Below, one piece after another: positions 13,989 through 24,922 of a stretch of DNA of 33,353 bases. Source of the DNA: an uncultured Lachnospiraceae bacterium (GTDB taxonomy: Bacteria > Bacillota > Clostridia > Lachnospirales > Lachnospiraceae); the NCBI GenBank assembly GCA_905235435.1, contig CAJOLD010000031.1:1-33353 (forward strand), written 5' to 3'. The stretch's first letter is position 1. Each line of letters starts with the position of its first letter. The notes below the pieces were generated by a model. That model was given only the letters and a program-made list of their open reading frames with translations, ran no database searches and was not told the origin of the DNA. The translations under genes were made by a program, and so were the position numbers.

Positions 13989-15227
13989 ATGAAACTTTTG
14001 GAGAAGAAATGCAGACTCTTCCTTCTTCTGCTGCTTTGTCTTTGCGCAGCGGGTGCCCGTCCGGCGCAGGCCGCGCCGGAAGGACTGATCGCGAAAGCAT
14101 TGGCAAACGAGGACCCGAAGGGTGTTCTGAAGACCACCTCGAAGGGCATCTCCTTCAAACACTCCGACGGGAGCGCGGCGCAAAAGGAATGGCTGTCCTA
14201 TAAGGATACGGTCTACTGCTTCGGCAGCGACGGCTACGCGAAGACCGGCTGGTTCTCCTGGAACGGGAGCAGGTATTACGCGACCGGGAAAGGTGCCGTA
14301 CAATACAGCAAATGGATCACCACAGGGAAAAATAAGTTCTATGTCAGAAAGGACGGCACAAAGGCCGTCTCACTGTGGCTCTACAAGGGCGGAAAGTACT
14401 ATTATTTCAATAAGACCGGCATTCTGCAGGTATCCAAACAGCTCCACCTCGGAGGCAAATACTATTACGTCAACAAAAAAGGCCAGAGGCTGATCAACAC
14501 CTGGGTGACCAGGAGCGGCAAGCGCTATTTCTTCGGAAAGGAAGGCGTCCGCTACCAGAGCGTATGGCTGCGCTATAAGAACAAGTTCTATTTTCTGAAG
14601 TCCAACGGCGTGATGGCGAAGGACAGATGGATCGGCAGCTACTACGTGGGGAGCGACGGCGCGCGCCTGACCAACACCTCCGTCGACGGCTGGGAACTCG
14701 GGGCCGACGGGAAAAAGACCGGGAAGAGGATCAAGAGCATGATCCTTGTCGGCGACTCCAGGACCGTCGGCATGTCTCAGAGCGTGACCGCGAAGAACAC
14801 CACCTTCATCGGGGCGGTCAGCATGGGCTACAACTGGCTGACGACCACAGGCGTCACCAAGCTGAAAAAGTCGCTGGAAAAGAATCCGCGGACAACGGTG
14901 GTGATGTGGCTGGGAATCAACGATCTGGGAAATGCGGACAAATATATCGCTTATTACAGAAAACTGCAGTCGTCTTATCCGAAGACAGCGTTCTATGTGA
15001 TGGCGGTCGCCCCCGTCAATGAGTCAAAGGGGAGAGCAAACGGCTATACGGTCACCAATTCGCAGATCCAGGCGATGAATTCGAAATTCAAGTCCGCCTT
15101 CGGCAGTAAGTATGTCGACGCGTACACGTACCTTAAAAAGAACGGCTTCGGGACCGCCGACGGCATCCACTATGATGGCGCGACCTACCGGAAGCTGTAC
15201 AACTGGCTGGCAGGAAAATTCCTGTAA
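13989..15227 (+). CDS. Secreted wall-binding-repeat SGNH/GDSL hydrolase
   Basis: The 412-residue exported esterase-like protein has a signal peptide at about 1-29 (ARPAQAAP suggests cleavage near 28-29). About seven Trp/Tyr-rich wall-binding repeats (about 55-235) follow, then an SGNH hydrolase domain (about 250-412). Catalytic blocks are present: block I VGDSRTVG with nucleophile Ser257, block III WLGINDLGN with Asn311, and block V DGIHYDG with Asp391 and His394. Such enzymes remove acyl or acetyl groups; a likely but unproven target is O-acetylated wall polysaccharide. ATG 13989 follows AAAGGAG with good spacing. Paralogous repeats link it to the upstream NlpC/P60-like protein, so both probably localise to the same wall ligand. 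Confidence 0.9.
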   Translation: MKLLEKKCRLFLLLLLCLCAAGARPAQAAPEGLIAKALANEDPKGVLKTTSKGISFKHSDGSAAQKEWLSYKDTVYCFGSDGYAKTGWFSWNGSRYYATGKGAVQYSKWITTGKNKFYVRKDGTKAVSLWLYKGGKYYYFNKTGILQVSKQLHLGGKYYYVNKKGQRLINTWVTRSGKRYFFGKEGVRYQSVWLRYKNKFYFLKSNGVMAKDRWIGSYYVGSDGARLTNTSVDGWELGADGKKTGKRIKSMILVGDSRTVGMSQSVTAKNTTFIGAVSMGYNWLTTTGVTKLKKSLEKNPRTTVVMWLGINDLGNADKYIAYYRKLQSSYPKTAFYVMAVAPVNESKGRANGYTVTNSQIQAMNSKFKSAFGSKYVDAYTYLKKNGFGTADGIHYDGATYRKLYNWLAGKFL

Positions 15228-15235
15228 AACGCGGC

Positions 15236-15260
15236 AGGCCTGCTCGAAGGAGCAGGCCTT
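15236..15260 (+). terminator. Hairpin after the SGNH gene
   Basis: A 10-bp perfect stem (15236-15245 with 15250-15259) with loop GAAG lies 8 bases after the stop. Only TTACTT follows, so termination is probably incomplete and the DJ-1 gene may be read through. Confidence 0.55.
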
Positions 15261-15291
15261 ACTTGACCTCTTAAAGAGAAAGGAACGGATC

Positions 15292-15843
15292 ATGGGGAGA
15301 GCATATGTATTTCTTGCTGACGGCTTTGAAGAGATCGAGGGCCTGACGGTCGTCGATATCCTCCGCAGGGGAGGCGTGGAGACCTGCACGGTCTCTGTTT
15401 CCGGAAGCCTTACCATCACGGGCGGGCATGATATCGCCGTGCAGGCGGACGCCCTTTTTGAAGAGACGGATCTTTCCGACGCGGATGTCCTCATCCTTCC
15501 CGGCGGGAAGGTCGGGACAGAGAACCTGAAAGCGCACGGCCCGCTTGCCGGGGCGCTGCGCGGCGCAAAGAGCGCCGGCACGCTGATCGCGGCCATCTGC
15601 GCCGCGCCGACGGTCCTCGGGGGACTGGGGCTCCTTCGCGGGGAGAAGGCGACCTGCTATCCGGGCCTGGAGGGGCAGCTGGAAGGCGCAAAGGCCACGC
15701 AGGAGACGGTTCAGGAATCCGGGCAGTTTATCACCAGCAGGGGCATGGGCACGTCCATCCCGTTCGCCCTTGCCGTGCTCGCAAAGCTTCGCGGACAGGA
15801 GACCGCGGACGCGATCGGAAAGAGCATTGTGTGGCAGGCATAA
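15292..15843 (+). CDS. DJ-1/PfpI family protein
   Basis: The 183-residue cytoplasmic protein is of the DJ-1/YajL branch, whose members are variously described as glyoxalases, deglycases or redox-sensing chaperones. Conserved features are the N-terminal FLADGFEEIEG with Glu16 near the active site, ILPGG, and the nucleophile elbow AAICAAPTVLGG with Cys103. I chose ATG 15292 because AAAGGAA lies just upstream; the open frame continues upstream through the SGNH gene but in the wrong frame there. It has no obvious promoter of its own and precedes the trigger-factor promoter. The substrate is not predictable. Confidence 0.92.
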   Translation: MGRAYVFLADGFEEIEGLTVVDILRRGGVETCTVSVSGSLTITGGHDIAVQADALFEETDLSDADVLILPGGKVGTENLKAHGPLAGALRGAKSAGTLIAAICAAPTVLGGLGLLRGEKATCYPGLEGQLEGAKATQETVQESGQFITSRGMGTSIPFALAVLAKLRGQETADAIGKSIVWQA

Positions 15844-15858
15844 AAGTGTAAAAAACCG

Positions 15859-15888
15859 CTGGCATTTCACCATGCGCTGTGCTATACT
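15859..15888 (+). promoter_or_regulatory. Promoter of the tig-clpP-clpX operon
   Basis: TATACT (15883-15888, 5/6) with an extended -10 TGC (15880-15882) is preceded by CTGGCA (15859-15864, 4/6) at 18 bases. No CtsR-like direct repeat or CIRCE inverted repeat is seen nearby, so heat-shock control of the standard types is not evident. Confidence 0.65.
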
Positions 15889-15933
15889 TTACGAATGACT
15901 GTGAAATGCAGGATATTATAGCATAAGACTAGA

Positions 15934-15949
15934 GGCATCGCGGGATGCC
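15934..15949 (+). other. Small leader hairpin before tig
   Basis: GGCATC (15934-15939) and GATGCC (15944-15949) form a perfect 6-bp stem with loop GCGG, ending 5 bases before the tig ribosome site (AGGAGG, 15955-15960). It could affect mRNA stability or ribosome loading; no regulator is implied. Confidence 0.4.
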
Positions 15950-15972
15950 GGGCGAGGAGGAAACAGTAAGAA

Positions 15973-17283
15973 ATGAGTGTACAGGTCGAAAAACTTGGTA
16001 ATAATATGGCAAAGCTTACGATCGAGGTGTCCGCGGACGAATTCGAAGACGCCATCGTAAAGGCCTACAATAAACTGAAAAACCGGATCAGCATCCCGGG
16101 CTTCCGCAAAGGCAGGGCGCCCCGTCTGATGATCGAGAAAGCATACGGCAAGGAGATCTTCTATGAAGACGCCGCCGATATCATCCTTCCGAAGGCATAC
16201 GATGAAGCTGTCGCGGAGTGCGGCGAGACCATCGTTTCCCGCCCGGAGATCGACATTACCCAGATCGAGAGCGGCAAGCCCTTTATCTTTACCGCTTCGG
16301 TCGCCCTCAAGCCGGACGTGGAGCTCGGCCAGTACAAGGGCGTTGAGGTCCCGGCCGTAGAGGTCACCGTCACTGACGAAGAGGTCGACCAGGAGGTCAA
16401 AAGGCAGCAGGAAGCCAATTCCAGGACCGTGGAAGTCACAGACCGCCCGGTACAGGACGGCGATCTGATCAAGCTCGACTTTGACGGCTCCGTGGACGGC
16501 GTTCCGTTCGACGGCGGCAAGGGCGAGGATTATCCGCTCACCATCGGTTCCGGAAGCTTTATCCCGGGCTTTGAAGAGCAGCTCATCGGCGTCTCCGTGG
16601 GAGAGCCCATCGACGTTAAGGTCACCTTCCCGGAGGAGTACCACGCAGAGGATCTCGCCGGCAAGGATGCTGTTTTCGCCTGCACCGTAAAGAGCATTTC
16701 CTATAAGGAGCTGCCGGAGCTGAACGACGAGTTCGCGCAGGATGTCTCCGAGTTCGATACGCTGGAAGAATACAAAGCGGACGTACGCGCAAACCTTCTG
16801 AAGCAGAAGGAAGAACAGGCGAAGGAAGCGAAGCGGAACGCTGCCGTGGACAAGGCAGTCGGGAACGCCAAAATGGATATCCCGGACGCGATGGTCGACG
16901 AGCAGGTCCGCCGCATGATCCAGGATATGTCCTCCAGGATGGCCGCGCAGGGCATCACCATGGAGCAGTACATGATGTACACCGGCATGGATCAGTCCAA
17001 GCTGGAAGAGCAGATGCGTCCGGACGCCGTGACCCGCATCAAGAACAGCCTTGTGCTTGAAGCGGTCGCGAAGGCGGAAGGCATCGAGATCACCGATGAG
17101 CGCCTCGACGAGGAGATCGGCAAGATGGCGGAGCAGTACGGCATGGAAGCCGAGCAGCTCAAGGGCTACATGGGCGAGGAAGAAAAAACCCAGATGAAGG
17201 AAGACCTTGCGATCCAGGAGGCAGCCGACCTGATCAGCGACGCGGCCGAAGAGACCGAGGAAGCCCAGACCGAGGCCGAGTAA
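15973..17283 (+). CDS. tig: Trigger factor (ribosome-associated chaperone)
   Basis: Trigger factor binds the ribosome exit tunnel and holds nascent chains, with peptidyl-prolyl isomerase activity. The 436 residues show the ribosome-binding tail with GFRKGRAP (43-50), the FKBP-type isomerase domain (about 160-245; [10 protein letters not shown] and [16 protein letters not shown]), and the helical C-terminal substrate-binding domain with an acidic tail ([12 protein letters not shown]). Length is normal. The AGGAGG site lies 12 bases before ATG 15973, slightly long spacing. clpP follows after 32 bases without a terminator, the classic tig-clpP-clpX arrangement. Confidence 0.97.
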   Translation: MSVQVEKLGNNMAKLTIEVSADEFEDAIVKAYNKLKNRISIPGFRKGRAPRLMIEKAYGKEIFYEDAADIILPKAYDEAVAECGETIVSRPEIDITQIESGKPFIFTASVALKPDVELGQYKGVEVPAVEVTVTDEEVDQEVKRQQEANSRTVEVTDRPVQDGDLIKLDFDGSVDGVPFDGGKGEDYPLTIGSGSFIPGFEEQLIGVSVGEPIDVKVTFPEEYHAEDLAGKDAVFACTVKSISYKELPELNDEFAQDVSEFDTLEEYKADVRANLLKQKEEQAKEAKRNAAVDKAVGNAKMDIPDAMVDEQVRRMIQDMSSRMAAQGITMEQYMMYTGMDQSKLEEQMRPDAVTRIKNSLVLEAVAKAEGIEITDERLDEEIGKMAEQYGMEAEQLKGYMGEEEKTQMKEDLAIQEAADLISDAAEETEEAQTEAE

Positions 17284-17315
17284 TACAAAAGGAATACCAA
17301 ACAGGAGGAGAGTAC

Positions 17316-17897
17316 ATGAGCCTGGTACCGATCGTAGTGGAGCAGACCAGCAGAGGGGAGCGCTCCTACGATATCTATTCGAGGCTGCTGAACGACAGGA
17401 TCATCTTCCTCGGCGAGGAAGTGAACGACGTGAGCGCGAATCTTGTCGTTGCCCAGCTTCTGTATCTTGAGTCGGTGGATCCGAACAAGGACATCAACCT
17501 TTATATCAACAGTCCGGGCGGCTCTGTTTATGCCGGATGGGCGATCTATGACACGATGCAGTACATCAAGTGCGACGTGTCCACGACCTGCGTGGGACTG
17601 GCGGCCAGCATGGGCGCATTCCTCCTTGCCGGCGGCGCGAAGGGCAAGCGGTTCGCGCTTCCCAACGCGGAGATCATGATCCATCAGCCGATGGGCGGTG
17701 CCCAGGGACAGGCAACGGAGATCCAGATCGCTGCCGAAAATATCCTGAAGACCCGCAAAAAGCTGAACCGGTATCTCGCGGAGAACACAGGTCAGCCGCT
17801 CGAGGTGATCGAGGCTGATACTGAGCGGGACCACTGGATGAGCGCGGATGAGGCCAGGGATTACGGCCTGATCGACGAGGTTGTAAAATCCAGATAG
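17316..17897 (+). CDS. clpP: ATP-dependent Clp protease proteolytic subunit
   Basis: ClpP forms the 14-subunit proteolytic chamber that works with ClpX. The 193 residues are standard length with the complete triad: Ser98 in GLAASMGAF, His123 in MIHQP and Asp172 in DTERDHWM. The start at ATG 17316 follows AGGAGGAGAG. It lies in the tig-clpP-clpX-lon order. A strong hairpin separates it from clpX. Confidence 0.98.
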   Translation: MSLVPIVVEQTSRGERSYDIYSRLLNDRIIFLGEEVNDVSANLVVAQLLYLESVDPNKDINLYINSPGGSVYAGWAIYDTMQYIKCDVSTTCVGLAASMGAFLLAGGAKGKRFALPNAEIMIHQPMGGAQGQATEIQIAAENILKTRKKLNRYLAENTGQPLEVIEADTERDHWMSADEARDYGLIDEVVKSR

Positions 17898-17907
17898 AGC
17901 ACAGGAG

Positions 17908-17942
17908 TGGGCTGTTGCAAAAGGACCTTTTGCGGCAGCCCA
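17908..17942 (+). terminator. clpP-clpX intercistronic hairpin
   Basis: A 16-bp stem (17908-17923 with 17927-17942) with two G-U pairs and loop GAC sits 10 bases after the clpP stop and 30 before clpX. It is followed by TCTTTC, not a proper U tract, so it is more likely an attenuating or RNA-stabilising hairpin than a full terminator. Confidence 0.6.
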
Positions 17943-17972
17943 TCTTTCAGTGATGGGAATGAAGGAGATACT

Positions 17973-19289
<1,317 letters not shown>

Positions 19290-19312
19290 GAATCCGAAGG
19301 AGAGAGGTTTTA

Positions 19313-21640
19313 ATGTCTTCAGACAGCAGAAAACTGCCGATGATTGCCCTGCGGGGGACGACCGTCCTGCCGGGGGCAGCCGCAAATATAGATATTACCC
19401 GGGACAGATCGATCCGCGCTGTCGATATCGCGGCGGCGGGGGACGGGCTGCTCTTTCTGATCCCGCAGCAGGATACGGAGCTTGCCGATCCCGGGGTGGA
19501 CGATCTTTACAGGATCGGGACGATCGCGAAGCTGAAGCGGATCACCAGATCCCCGCGGAAGGGATATGTGATCAGCGCGGAGGGCCTTGAGCGGGCCGCG
19601 CTGATGGATATGGAGGAGAAGGACGGCGCCCTTTACGCGGACGCGGCCCTGTGCCCGGACGAGGAGCCGGACCAGACGCATACCGCGCAGTACGCGATGA
19701 AGAGGGCCCTGCAGGATATCTACAGGGATTATGCCGCGCAGTTCAAAGCCCCGTGGCGGACCGGGGAGACGGAGGACTTTGAGAACCGTTCGCTCGGGGA
19801 CCTTGTCAACGGGATCGCCGCGAAGGCGCGCTTTGAATTCCGTGACAGGCAGGCGCTTTTGGAAGCGCTCCGGATCGAGGACCGCTATGAGGTCCTCTGC
19901 ACCCTTCTGATCCGCGAGACGCAGGCGCAGCGGATCCGCAACGATCTGCAGCAGAGAGTCCGCCAGAAGATCGAAAAAGGACAGAAAGAATATGTGCTGC
20001 GCGAGCAGCTGAAGGAGATCCTGGAGGAGCTTGGAGAGACCTCGCCCGTCTCGGAGGCGGAGGAGTACAGGGAGAAGCTTGAAGCGCTGGATGCCCCGGA
20101 GGAAGTAAAGGCCGGCATCAGCAAGGAGATCGAGCGCTTCCGCAGCCTCGGCGGCAGCACGGCGGAGAGCGCCGTGGTGCGCGAGTACCTCGATACGGTG
20201 ATGGATCTTCCCTGGAACCGGATGAGCGGGGATTCGATCGACCTTAAGAGGGCGAAAAAGATCCTGGACGAGGATCACTACGGCCTTGAGAAGGTGAAGG
20301 AGAGGGCGCTTGAATTCCTGGCGGTGCGCATGCTGACCGGGAACGGAGAGAGCCCGGTCCTGTGCCTTGCGGGCCCTCCCGGCACCGGGAAGACCTCCGT
20401 CGCGAAGTCGCTGGCAAGAGCCATGGACCGCAGGTTCGTGCGGATCAGCCTGGGCGGCGTCCATGACGAAGCGGAGATCCGCGGCCACCGCCGCACCTAC
20501 GTCGGCGCGCTGCCGGGAAGGATCGTGGACGGCCTTCGGAAGGCCGGCGTCAAAAATCCGGTCATGCTGCTGGACGAGATCGACAAGCCGGGCAGCGACA
20601 ACAGGGGCGATACCTTAAATGCCCTGCTGGAGGTGTTAGACCAGGAGCAGAACAGCCGCTTCCGGGATCACTACATCGATCTCCCGGTGGATCTGTCGCA
20701 GGTGATGTTTGTCGCGACGGCCAATTCCGTCTCGGATATCCCGCGGCCCCTCGCGGACCGCATGGAGATCATCGAGATCGGCGGCTATACAGAGAATGAA
20801 AAGATGCATATCGCCAGGGAGCACCTGATCGGGAGGCAGATGGAGAGAAACGGCCTTGCGGCCGGGCAGCTTACCATCACCCGCGGGGCCCTGGAGCATA
20901 TCATAACAGGATACACGAAGGAGGCCGGCGTCAGACAGCTGGAGCGGTGCATCGGACAGATCTGCCGCAGGACGGCCAGGCTCATCCTGGAGGACGGAGA
21001 AGAAAAGGTGAAGGTCCGCGCGGCCGACCTGCCTTCGTTCCTCGGCCGTGAAAAATGGCGGCAGCCGGGAAAGAACCCCGGCGGGGAGAGGGGCATTGCC
21101 TGCGGGCTCGCCTGGACGGCGGTCGGCGGAGACACCCTCCGCATCGAGGTGAACTGCATGCCCGGAAAGGGCGAGCTGCTTCTGACGGGGCGGCTCGGCG
21201 ACGTCATGAAGGAATCCGCGATGGCCGGGATCAGCTGGATGCGCTCCGAAAGCAGGGCGCTCGGCATTCCGGAGGACTATTTCTCCGTCACGGACATCCA
21301 CATCCACATCCCGGAGGGGGCGGTCCCCAAGGACGGGCCTTCCGCGGGCATTACGATGGCTTCGGCCATGGTATCGGCCGTGACGGGAAGAAAGGTGCGC
21401 GCCGACACGGCGATGACCGGGGAGATCACACTGCGCGGCAGGGTGCTTCCGGTCGGGGGCCTCAAGGAGAAGCTGCTGGCCGCGGGAATGGCCGGCATAG
21501 AGAATGTGATCGTACCGGAGCAAAACCGTCCCGACGTGGAGGAGCTCTCGGAGGAGATCACGGGCAGGCTGAAGGTGCATTATGTGCGCGATATGGACCA
21601 GGTCCTGGCACTTGCGCTGGAGCCGCCGCAGGGAGGATAA
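19313..21640 (+). CDS. lon: Endopeptidase La (Lon protease, LonA type)
   Basis: Lon is the soluble single-chain ATP-dependent protease that degrades misfolded and regulatory proteins. The 775 residues include the N-terminal LAN domain ([13 protein letters not shown] at 9-21), the coiled-coil linker, and the AAA+ domain with Walker A GPPGTGKT (354-361) and Walker B VMLLDEID (417-424). The protease domain has Ser677 in KDGPSAGI and Lys718 in GGLKEK. Both catalytic residues are intact. The end of lon carries the engB ribosome site (GGGAGG at 21631-21636), so the two are tightly linked. Confidence 0.97.
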   Translation: MSSDSRKLPMIALRGTTVLPGAAANIDITRDRSIRAVDIAAAGDGLLFLIPQQDTELADPGVDDLYRIGTIAKLKRITRSPRKGYVISAEGLERAALMDMEEKDGALYADAALCPDEEPDQTHTAQYAMKRALQDIYRDYAAQFKAPWRTGETEDFENRSLGDLVNGIAAKARFEFRDRQALLEALRIEDRYEVLCTLLIRETQAQRIRNDLQQRVRQKIEKGQKEYVLREQLKEILEELGETSPVSEAEEYREKLEALDAPEEVKAGISKEIERFRSLGGSTAESAVVREYLDTVMDLPWNRMSGDSIDLKRAKKILDEDHYGLEKVKERALEFLAVRMLTGNGESPVLCLAGPPGTGKTSVAKSLARAMDRRFVRISLGGVHDEAEIRGHRRTYVGALPGRIVDGLRKAGVKNPVMLLDEIDKPGSDNRGDTLNALLEVLDQEQNSRFRDHYIDLPVDLSQVMFVATANSVSDIPRPLADRMEIIEIGGYTENEKMHIAREHLIGRQMERNGLAAGQLTITRGALEHIITGYTKEAGVRQLERCIGQICRRTARLILEDGEEKVKVRAADLPSFLGREKWRQPGKNPGGERGIACGLAWTAVGGDTLRIEVNCMPGKGELLLTGRLGDVMKESAMAGISWMRSESRALGIPEDYFSVTDIHIHIPEGAVPKDGPSAGITMASAMVSAVTGRKVRADTAMTGEITLRGRVLPVGGLKEKLLAAGMAGIENVIVPEQNRPDVEELSEEITGRLKVHYVRDMDQVLALALEPPQGG

Positions 21641-21641
21641 T

Positions 21642-22238
21642 ATGATCATACGTGAAGCAGCGCTCGATATCGTCTGCGGACCGACCAGCGCGCTGCCGCG
21701 CAGCGGGATGCCCGAGATCGCGTTCGCGGGGAAATCCAATGTGGGAAAATCCTCGCTGATCAACAAGCTGCTGAACCGGAAGAGCCTGGCGAGGACCAGC
21801 GCGCAGCCGGGGAAGACGCAGACGATCAATTTTTATGGAATCAATAAGGAATTCTACATCGTGGACCTGCCCGGGTACGGCTACGCGCGCGCCTCAAAGG
21901 AGGAGCGGCGGCGCTGGGCGGGGATGATCGAGAAGTACCTGCACACATCACAGCAGCTTCGCGCCGTGTTCGTGCTGGTGGATATCCGCCACGAGCCGGG
22001 GGAGAACGACCTGACCATGGTGCGCTGGGTGCGGGAGAGCGGCTATCAGCCGGTGATCATCGCCACGAAGCTCGATAAGATCAAGAGAAGCCAGGTGCAA
22101 AAGCAGATCAGCATCATCCGGCGCGGCCTGGAGGCAGACGGGGATACGGTGATCATTCCGTTCTCGGCGCAGACGGGACAGGGCAGGGATGAGATCTGGA
22201 ATGTTATAGAAACGATACTGGGAGGAGCAAATGAGTAA
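21642..22238 (+). CDS. engB: Ribosome biogenesis GTPase EngB (YsxC/YihA)
   Basis: EngB is an essential GTPase in 50S subunit assembly. The 198 residues carry G1 GKSNVGKSS (30-38), the switch region TSAQPGKTQTINFY, G3 DLPGYGYA, G4 TKLDK and G5-like FSAQTG. Start ATG 21642 lies one base after the lon stop. The lon-engB pairing is conserved widely in Firmicutes. Its last eight bases overlap the valS start (ATGAGTAA, 22231-22238). Confidence 0.96.
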   Translation: MIIREAALDIVCGPTSALPRSGMPEIAFAGKSNVGKSSLINKLLNRKSLARTSAQPGKTQTINFYGINKEFYIVDLPGYGYARASKEERRRWAGMIEKYLHTSQQLRAVFVLVDIRHEPGENDLTMVRWVRESGYQPVIIATKLDKIKRSQVQKQISIIRRGLEADGDTVIIPFSAQTGQGRDEIWNVIETILGGANE

Positions 22239-24888
22239 AGAACTGGCAAAGACCTACGACCCGAAAGAAATGGAGGACCGGATCTACCAGCGCTGGCTGG
22301 ATAAGAAGTACTTCCATGCCGAGGTGAATCCGGACAAAAAACCCTTCACCATCGTGATGCCGCCGCCAAACGTCACGGGACAGCTCCACATGGGGCACGC
22401 CCTGGACAATACCCTGCAGGATATCCTCATCCGCTACAAGAGGATGCAGGGGTACGAGACTCTCTGGCAGCCCGGCACGGATCACGCCGCCATCGCGACG
22501 GAGGTCAAGGTGACGAACATGCTCCGCGAGAAGGGGATCGACAAGCATGAGATCGGCCGAGAGGCTTTCCTTGAGTACGCGTGGGCGTGGAAGGAAGAGT
22601 ACGGCAGCAGGATCAACAACCAGCTGCAGAAGCTGGGTGTCTCCGCCGACTGGGACCGCGAGCGCTTCACCATGGACGAGGGATGCTGCAGGGCGGTCGA
22701 GGAGTACTTTGTCAGGCTCTATGAAAAAGGCTATATCTACAGGGGCAACCGCATCATCAACTGGTGCCCGGTCTGCCAGACCTGTCTTTCCGACGCGGAG
22801 GTCGAGCACGAGGATCAGAACGGATCCTTCTGGCATATCAACTATCCGGTCGTCGGCGAGGAGGGCCGCTTCGTGGAGATCGCGACGACCAGGCCCGAGA
22901 CACTGCTGGGCGATACCGCCGTCGCCGTCAACCCGAAGGACGAGCGCTATACGGACATTGTCGGAAAGATGCTGGAGCTGCCGCTGACCGGCAGACAGAT
23001 CCCGGTCATCGCGGACGAGTATGTCGATATGGAATTCGGGACCGGCTGCGTGAAGATCACCCCGGCCCACGACCCGAACGACTTTGAGGTCGGCAGGCGC
23101 CACGATCTTGAGGAGATCAATATCCTCAACGACGACGCCACGCTGAATGAGAACTGCGGCAAGTACGCGGGGATGGACCGCTATGAGGCCCGCCGCGTGA
23201 TCGTGGAGGATCTCGAGAGACTGGGCCTTCTGGTCAAGGTCGTTCCGCACACCCACGCCGTCGGCACGCACGACCGGTGCCATACCACGGTCGAGCCCAT
23301 GATCAAACCGCAGTGGTTCGTCCGCATGAAGGAGATGGCGGAGGCCTCCCTCGAGGTCGTCAAGACGGAAGATCTGAATTTCGTTCCCGAGCGTTTTGAA
23401 AAGACGTACACCCACTGGCTGGAGAACATCAGGGACTGGTGCATTTCCAGACAGCTCTGGTGGGGACACCGGATCCCGGCCTGGTACTGCGACGACTGCG
23501 GCGAGATCACCGTCAAACGCGGCGGCGCGCCGAAGATCTGCCCGAAGTGCGGGAGCGCGCATCTGCATCAGGACGAGGATTCTCTGGACACCTGGTTCTC
23601 ATCGGCACTCTGGCCGTTCTCCACGCTCGGCTGGCCGGATGAGACGCCGGAGCTCGGCTATTTCTTCCCGACGGACGTGCTGGTCACCGGGTATGATATC
23701 ATCATCTTCTGGGTCATCCGCATGGTCTTCTCATCCCTTGAGATGATGGGCAAATCGCCGTTCAAGCATGTGCTGATCCACGGCCTTGTCCGCGATTCGC
23801 AGGGCAGAAAGATGAGCAAATCCCTGGGCAACGGCATCGACCCGCTGGAGATCATCGACAAGTACGGCGCCGACGCGCTGCGCCTGACGCTGGTCACGGG
23901 CAATGCCCCCGGCAACGATATGCGCTTCTACTATGAGCGCGTCGAAGCCTCCAGGAACTTCGCCAACAAGGTATGGAACGCCTCCAGGTTCATCATGATG
24001 AATCTCGAGAAGGCCGGGATCCCGGAGACGGTCTCCCCGGAGGAACTGACCGCCACGGACCGCTGGATCCTGACAAAGGTGAACCGGCTTGCCGCCGAGG
24101 TCACCGAAAACATGGACCGGTTCGAGCTTGGCATCGCCGTCCAGAAGGTCTATGATTTTATCTGGGACGAGTTCTGCGACTGGTATATCGAGATGGTAAA
24201 GCCGAGGCTCCGCGACGAGCAGGACAGCACCAGGGGCGCAGCCCTCTGGACGCTGCGGAAGGTGCTCATCGACGCGCTCAGGCTCCTCCATCCCTTCATG
24301 CCCTTCGTTTCCGAGGAGATCTTCTGCACGCTGCAGTCGGAGGAGGAGTCGATCATGGTCTCTTCCTGGCCGGTCTGCGATCCGGCGTGGATCTTTGAGG
24401 AGGACGAGGAGGCTGTCAGCATCATCAAGGATGCCGTCCGCGGCGTCCGCAACACGCGCACGGATATGAACGTGCCGCCGTCCCGCAAGGTCACGGTGTA
24501 CGTGGTATCCCCGGATGAAAAGATCCGCAGAGTCTTTGAGGACGGCCGGGCGATCTTTGCCTCCCTCGCGAACGCGGGAGAGGTCCTGGTCCGCGGAGAC
24601 CGGGAGGGGATCGCGGATGACGCTGTCTCGGCCCTCATCCACGGCGCCCAGATCTGCATGCCGCTCGACGACCTTGTCGACATCGGCAAAGAGATCGAAC
24701 GGCTCGAGAACGAGGAGAAGCGCCTGAAGGGCGAGCTTGCCCGTTCGAACGGCATGCTCGGCAACGAGAAATTTATCAGCCGCGCGCCGGCTGCCAAGAT
24801 CGAGGAGGAACGGGAAAAACTCGCGAAATATGAACATCTGATGGAGCAGGTGCAGAGCAGGCTCGCGCAGCTTCGCGGCAGGCAGTGA
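22231..24888 (+). CDS. valS: Valyl-tRNA synthetase
   Basis: ValS charges tRNA-Val and edits misactivated threonine. The 885 residues are full length for a class I synthetase: the HIGH-type motif HMGH (53-56), the editing domain (about 190-340, with TTRPETLLGDTAVAV), the KMSKS loop at 527-531, the anticodon-binding helical domain (WILTKVNRL onward) and a C-terminal coiled coil rich in Glu/Lys/Arg. GGAGGAG lies just before ATG 22231 inside engB, and the 8-base overlap suggests translational coupling. No T-box leader is possible with this overlap, so regulation by uncharged tRNA-Val, common for valS in Firmicutes, seems absent here. Confidence 0.98.
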   Translation: MSKELAKTYDPKEMEDRIYQRWLDKKYFHAEVNPDKKPFTIVMPPPNVTGQLHMGHALDNTLQDILIRYKRMQGYETLWQPGTDHAAIATEVKVTNMLREKGIDKHEIGREAFLEYAWAWKEEYGSRINNQLQKLGVSADWDRERFTMDEGCCRAVEEYFVRLYEKGYIYRGNRIINWCPVCQTCLSDAEVEHEDQNGSFWHINYPVVGEEGRFVEIATTRPETLLGDTAVAVNPKDERYTDIVGKMLELPLTGRQIPVIADEYVDMEFGTGCVKITPAHDPNDFEVGRRHDLEEINILNDDATLNENCGKYAGMDRYEARRVIVEDLERLGLLVKVVPHTHAVGTHDRCHTTVEPMIKPQWFVRMKEMAEASLEVVKTEDLNFVPERFEKTYTHWLENIRDWCISRQLWWGHRIPAWYCDDCGEITVKRGGAPKICPKCGSAHLHQDEDSLDTWFSSALWPFSTLGWPDETPELGYFFPTDVLVTGYDIIIFWVIRMVFSSLEMMGKSPFKHVLIHGLVRDSQGRKMSKSLGNGIDPLEIIDKYGADALRLTLVTGNAPGNDMRFYYERVEASRNFANKVWNASRFIMMNLEKAGIPETVSPEELTATDRWILTKVNRLAAEVTENMDRFELGIAVQKVYDFIWDEFCDWYIEMVKPRLRDEQDSTRGAALWTLRKVLIDALRLLHPFMPFVSEEIFCTLQSEEESIMVSSWPVCDPAWIFEEDEEAVSIIKDAVRGVRNTRTDMNVPPSRKVTVYVVSPDEKIRRVFEDGRAIFASLANAGEVLVRGDREGIADDAVSALIHGAQICMPLDDLVDIGKEIERLENEEKRLKGELARSNGMLGNEKFISRAPAAKIEEEREKLAKYEHLMEQVQSRLAQLRGRQ

Positions 24889-24922
24889 CGGCAGCAGGTC
24901 TATTGCAGAAAGGAAGAGGCAG

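Noticed and set aside
15844..15972. CtsR or CIRCE operator before tig-clpP-clpX
   Set aside because: Neither a GGTCAAA-type direct repeat nor a long TTAGCACTC-type inverted repeat is present.
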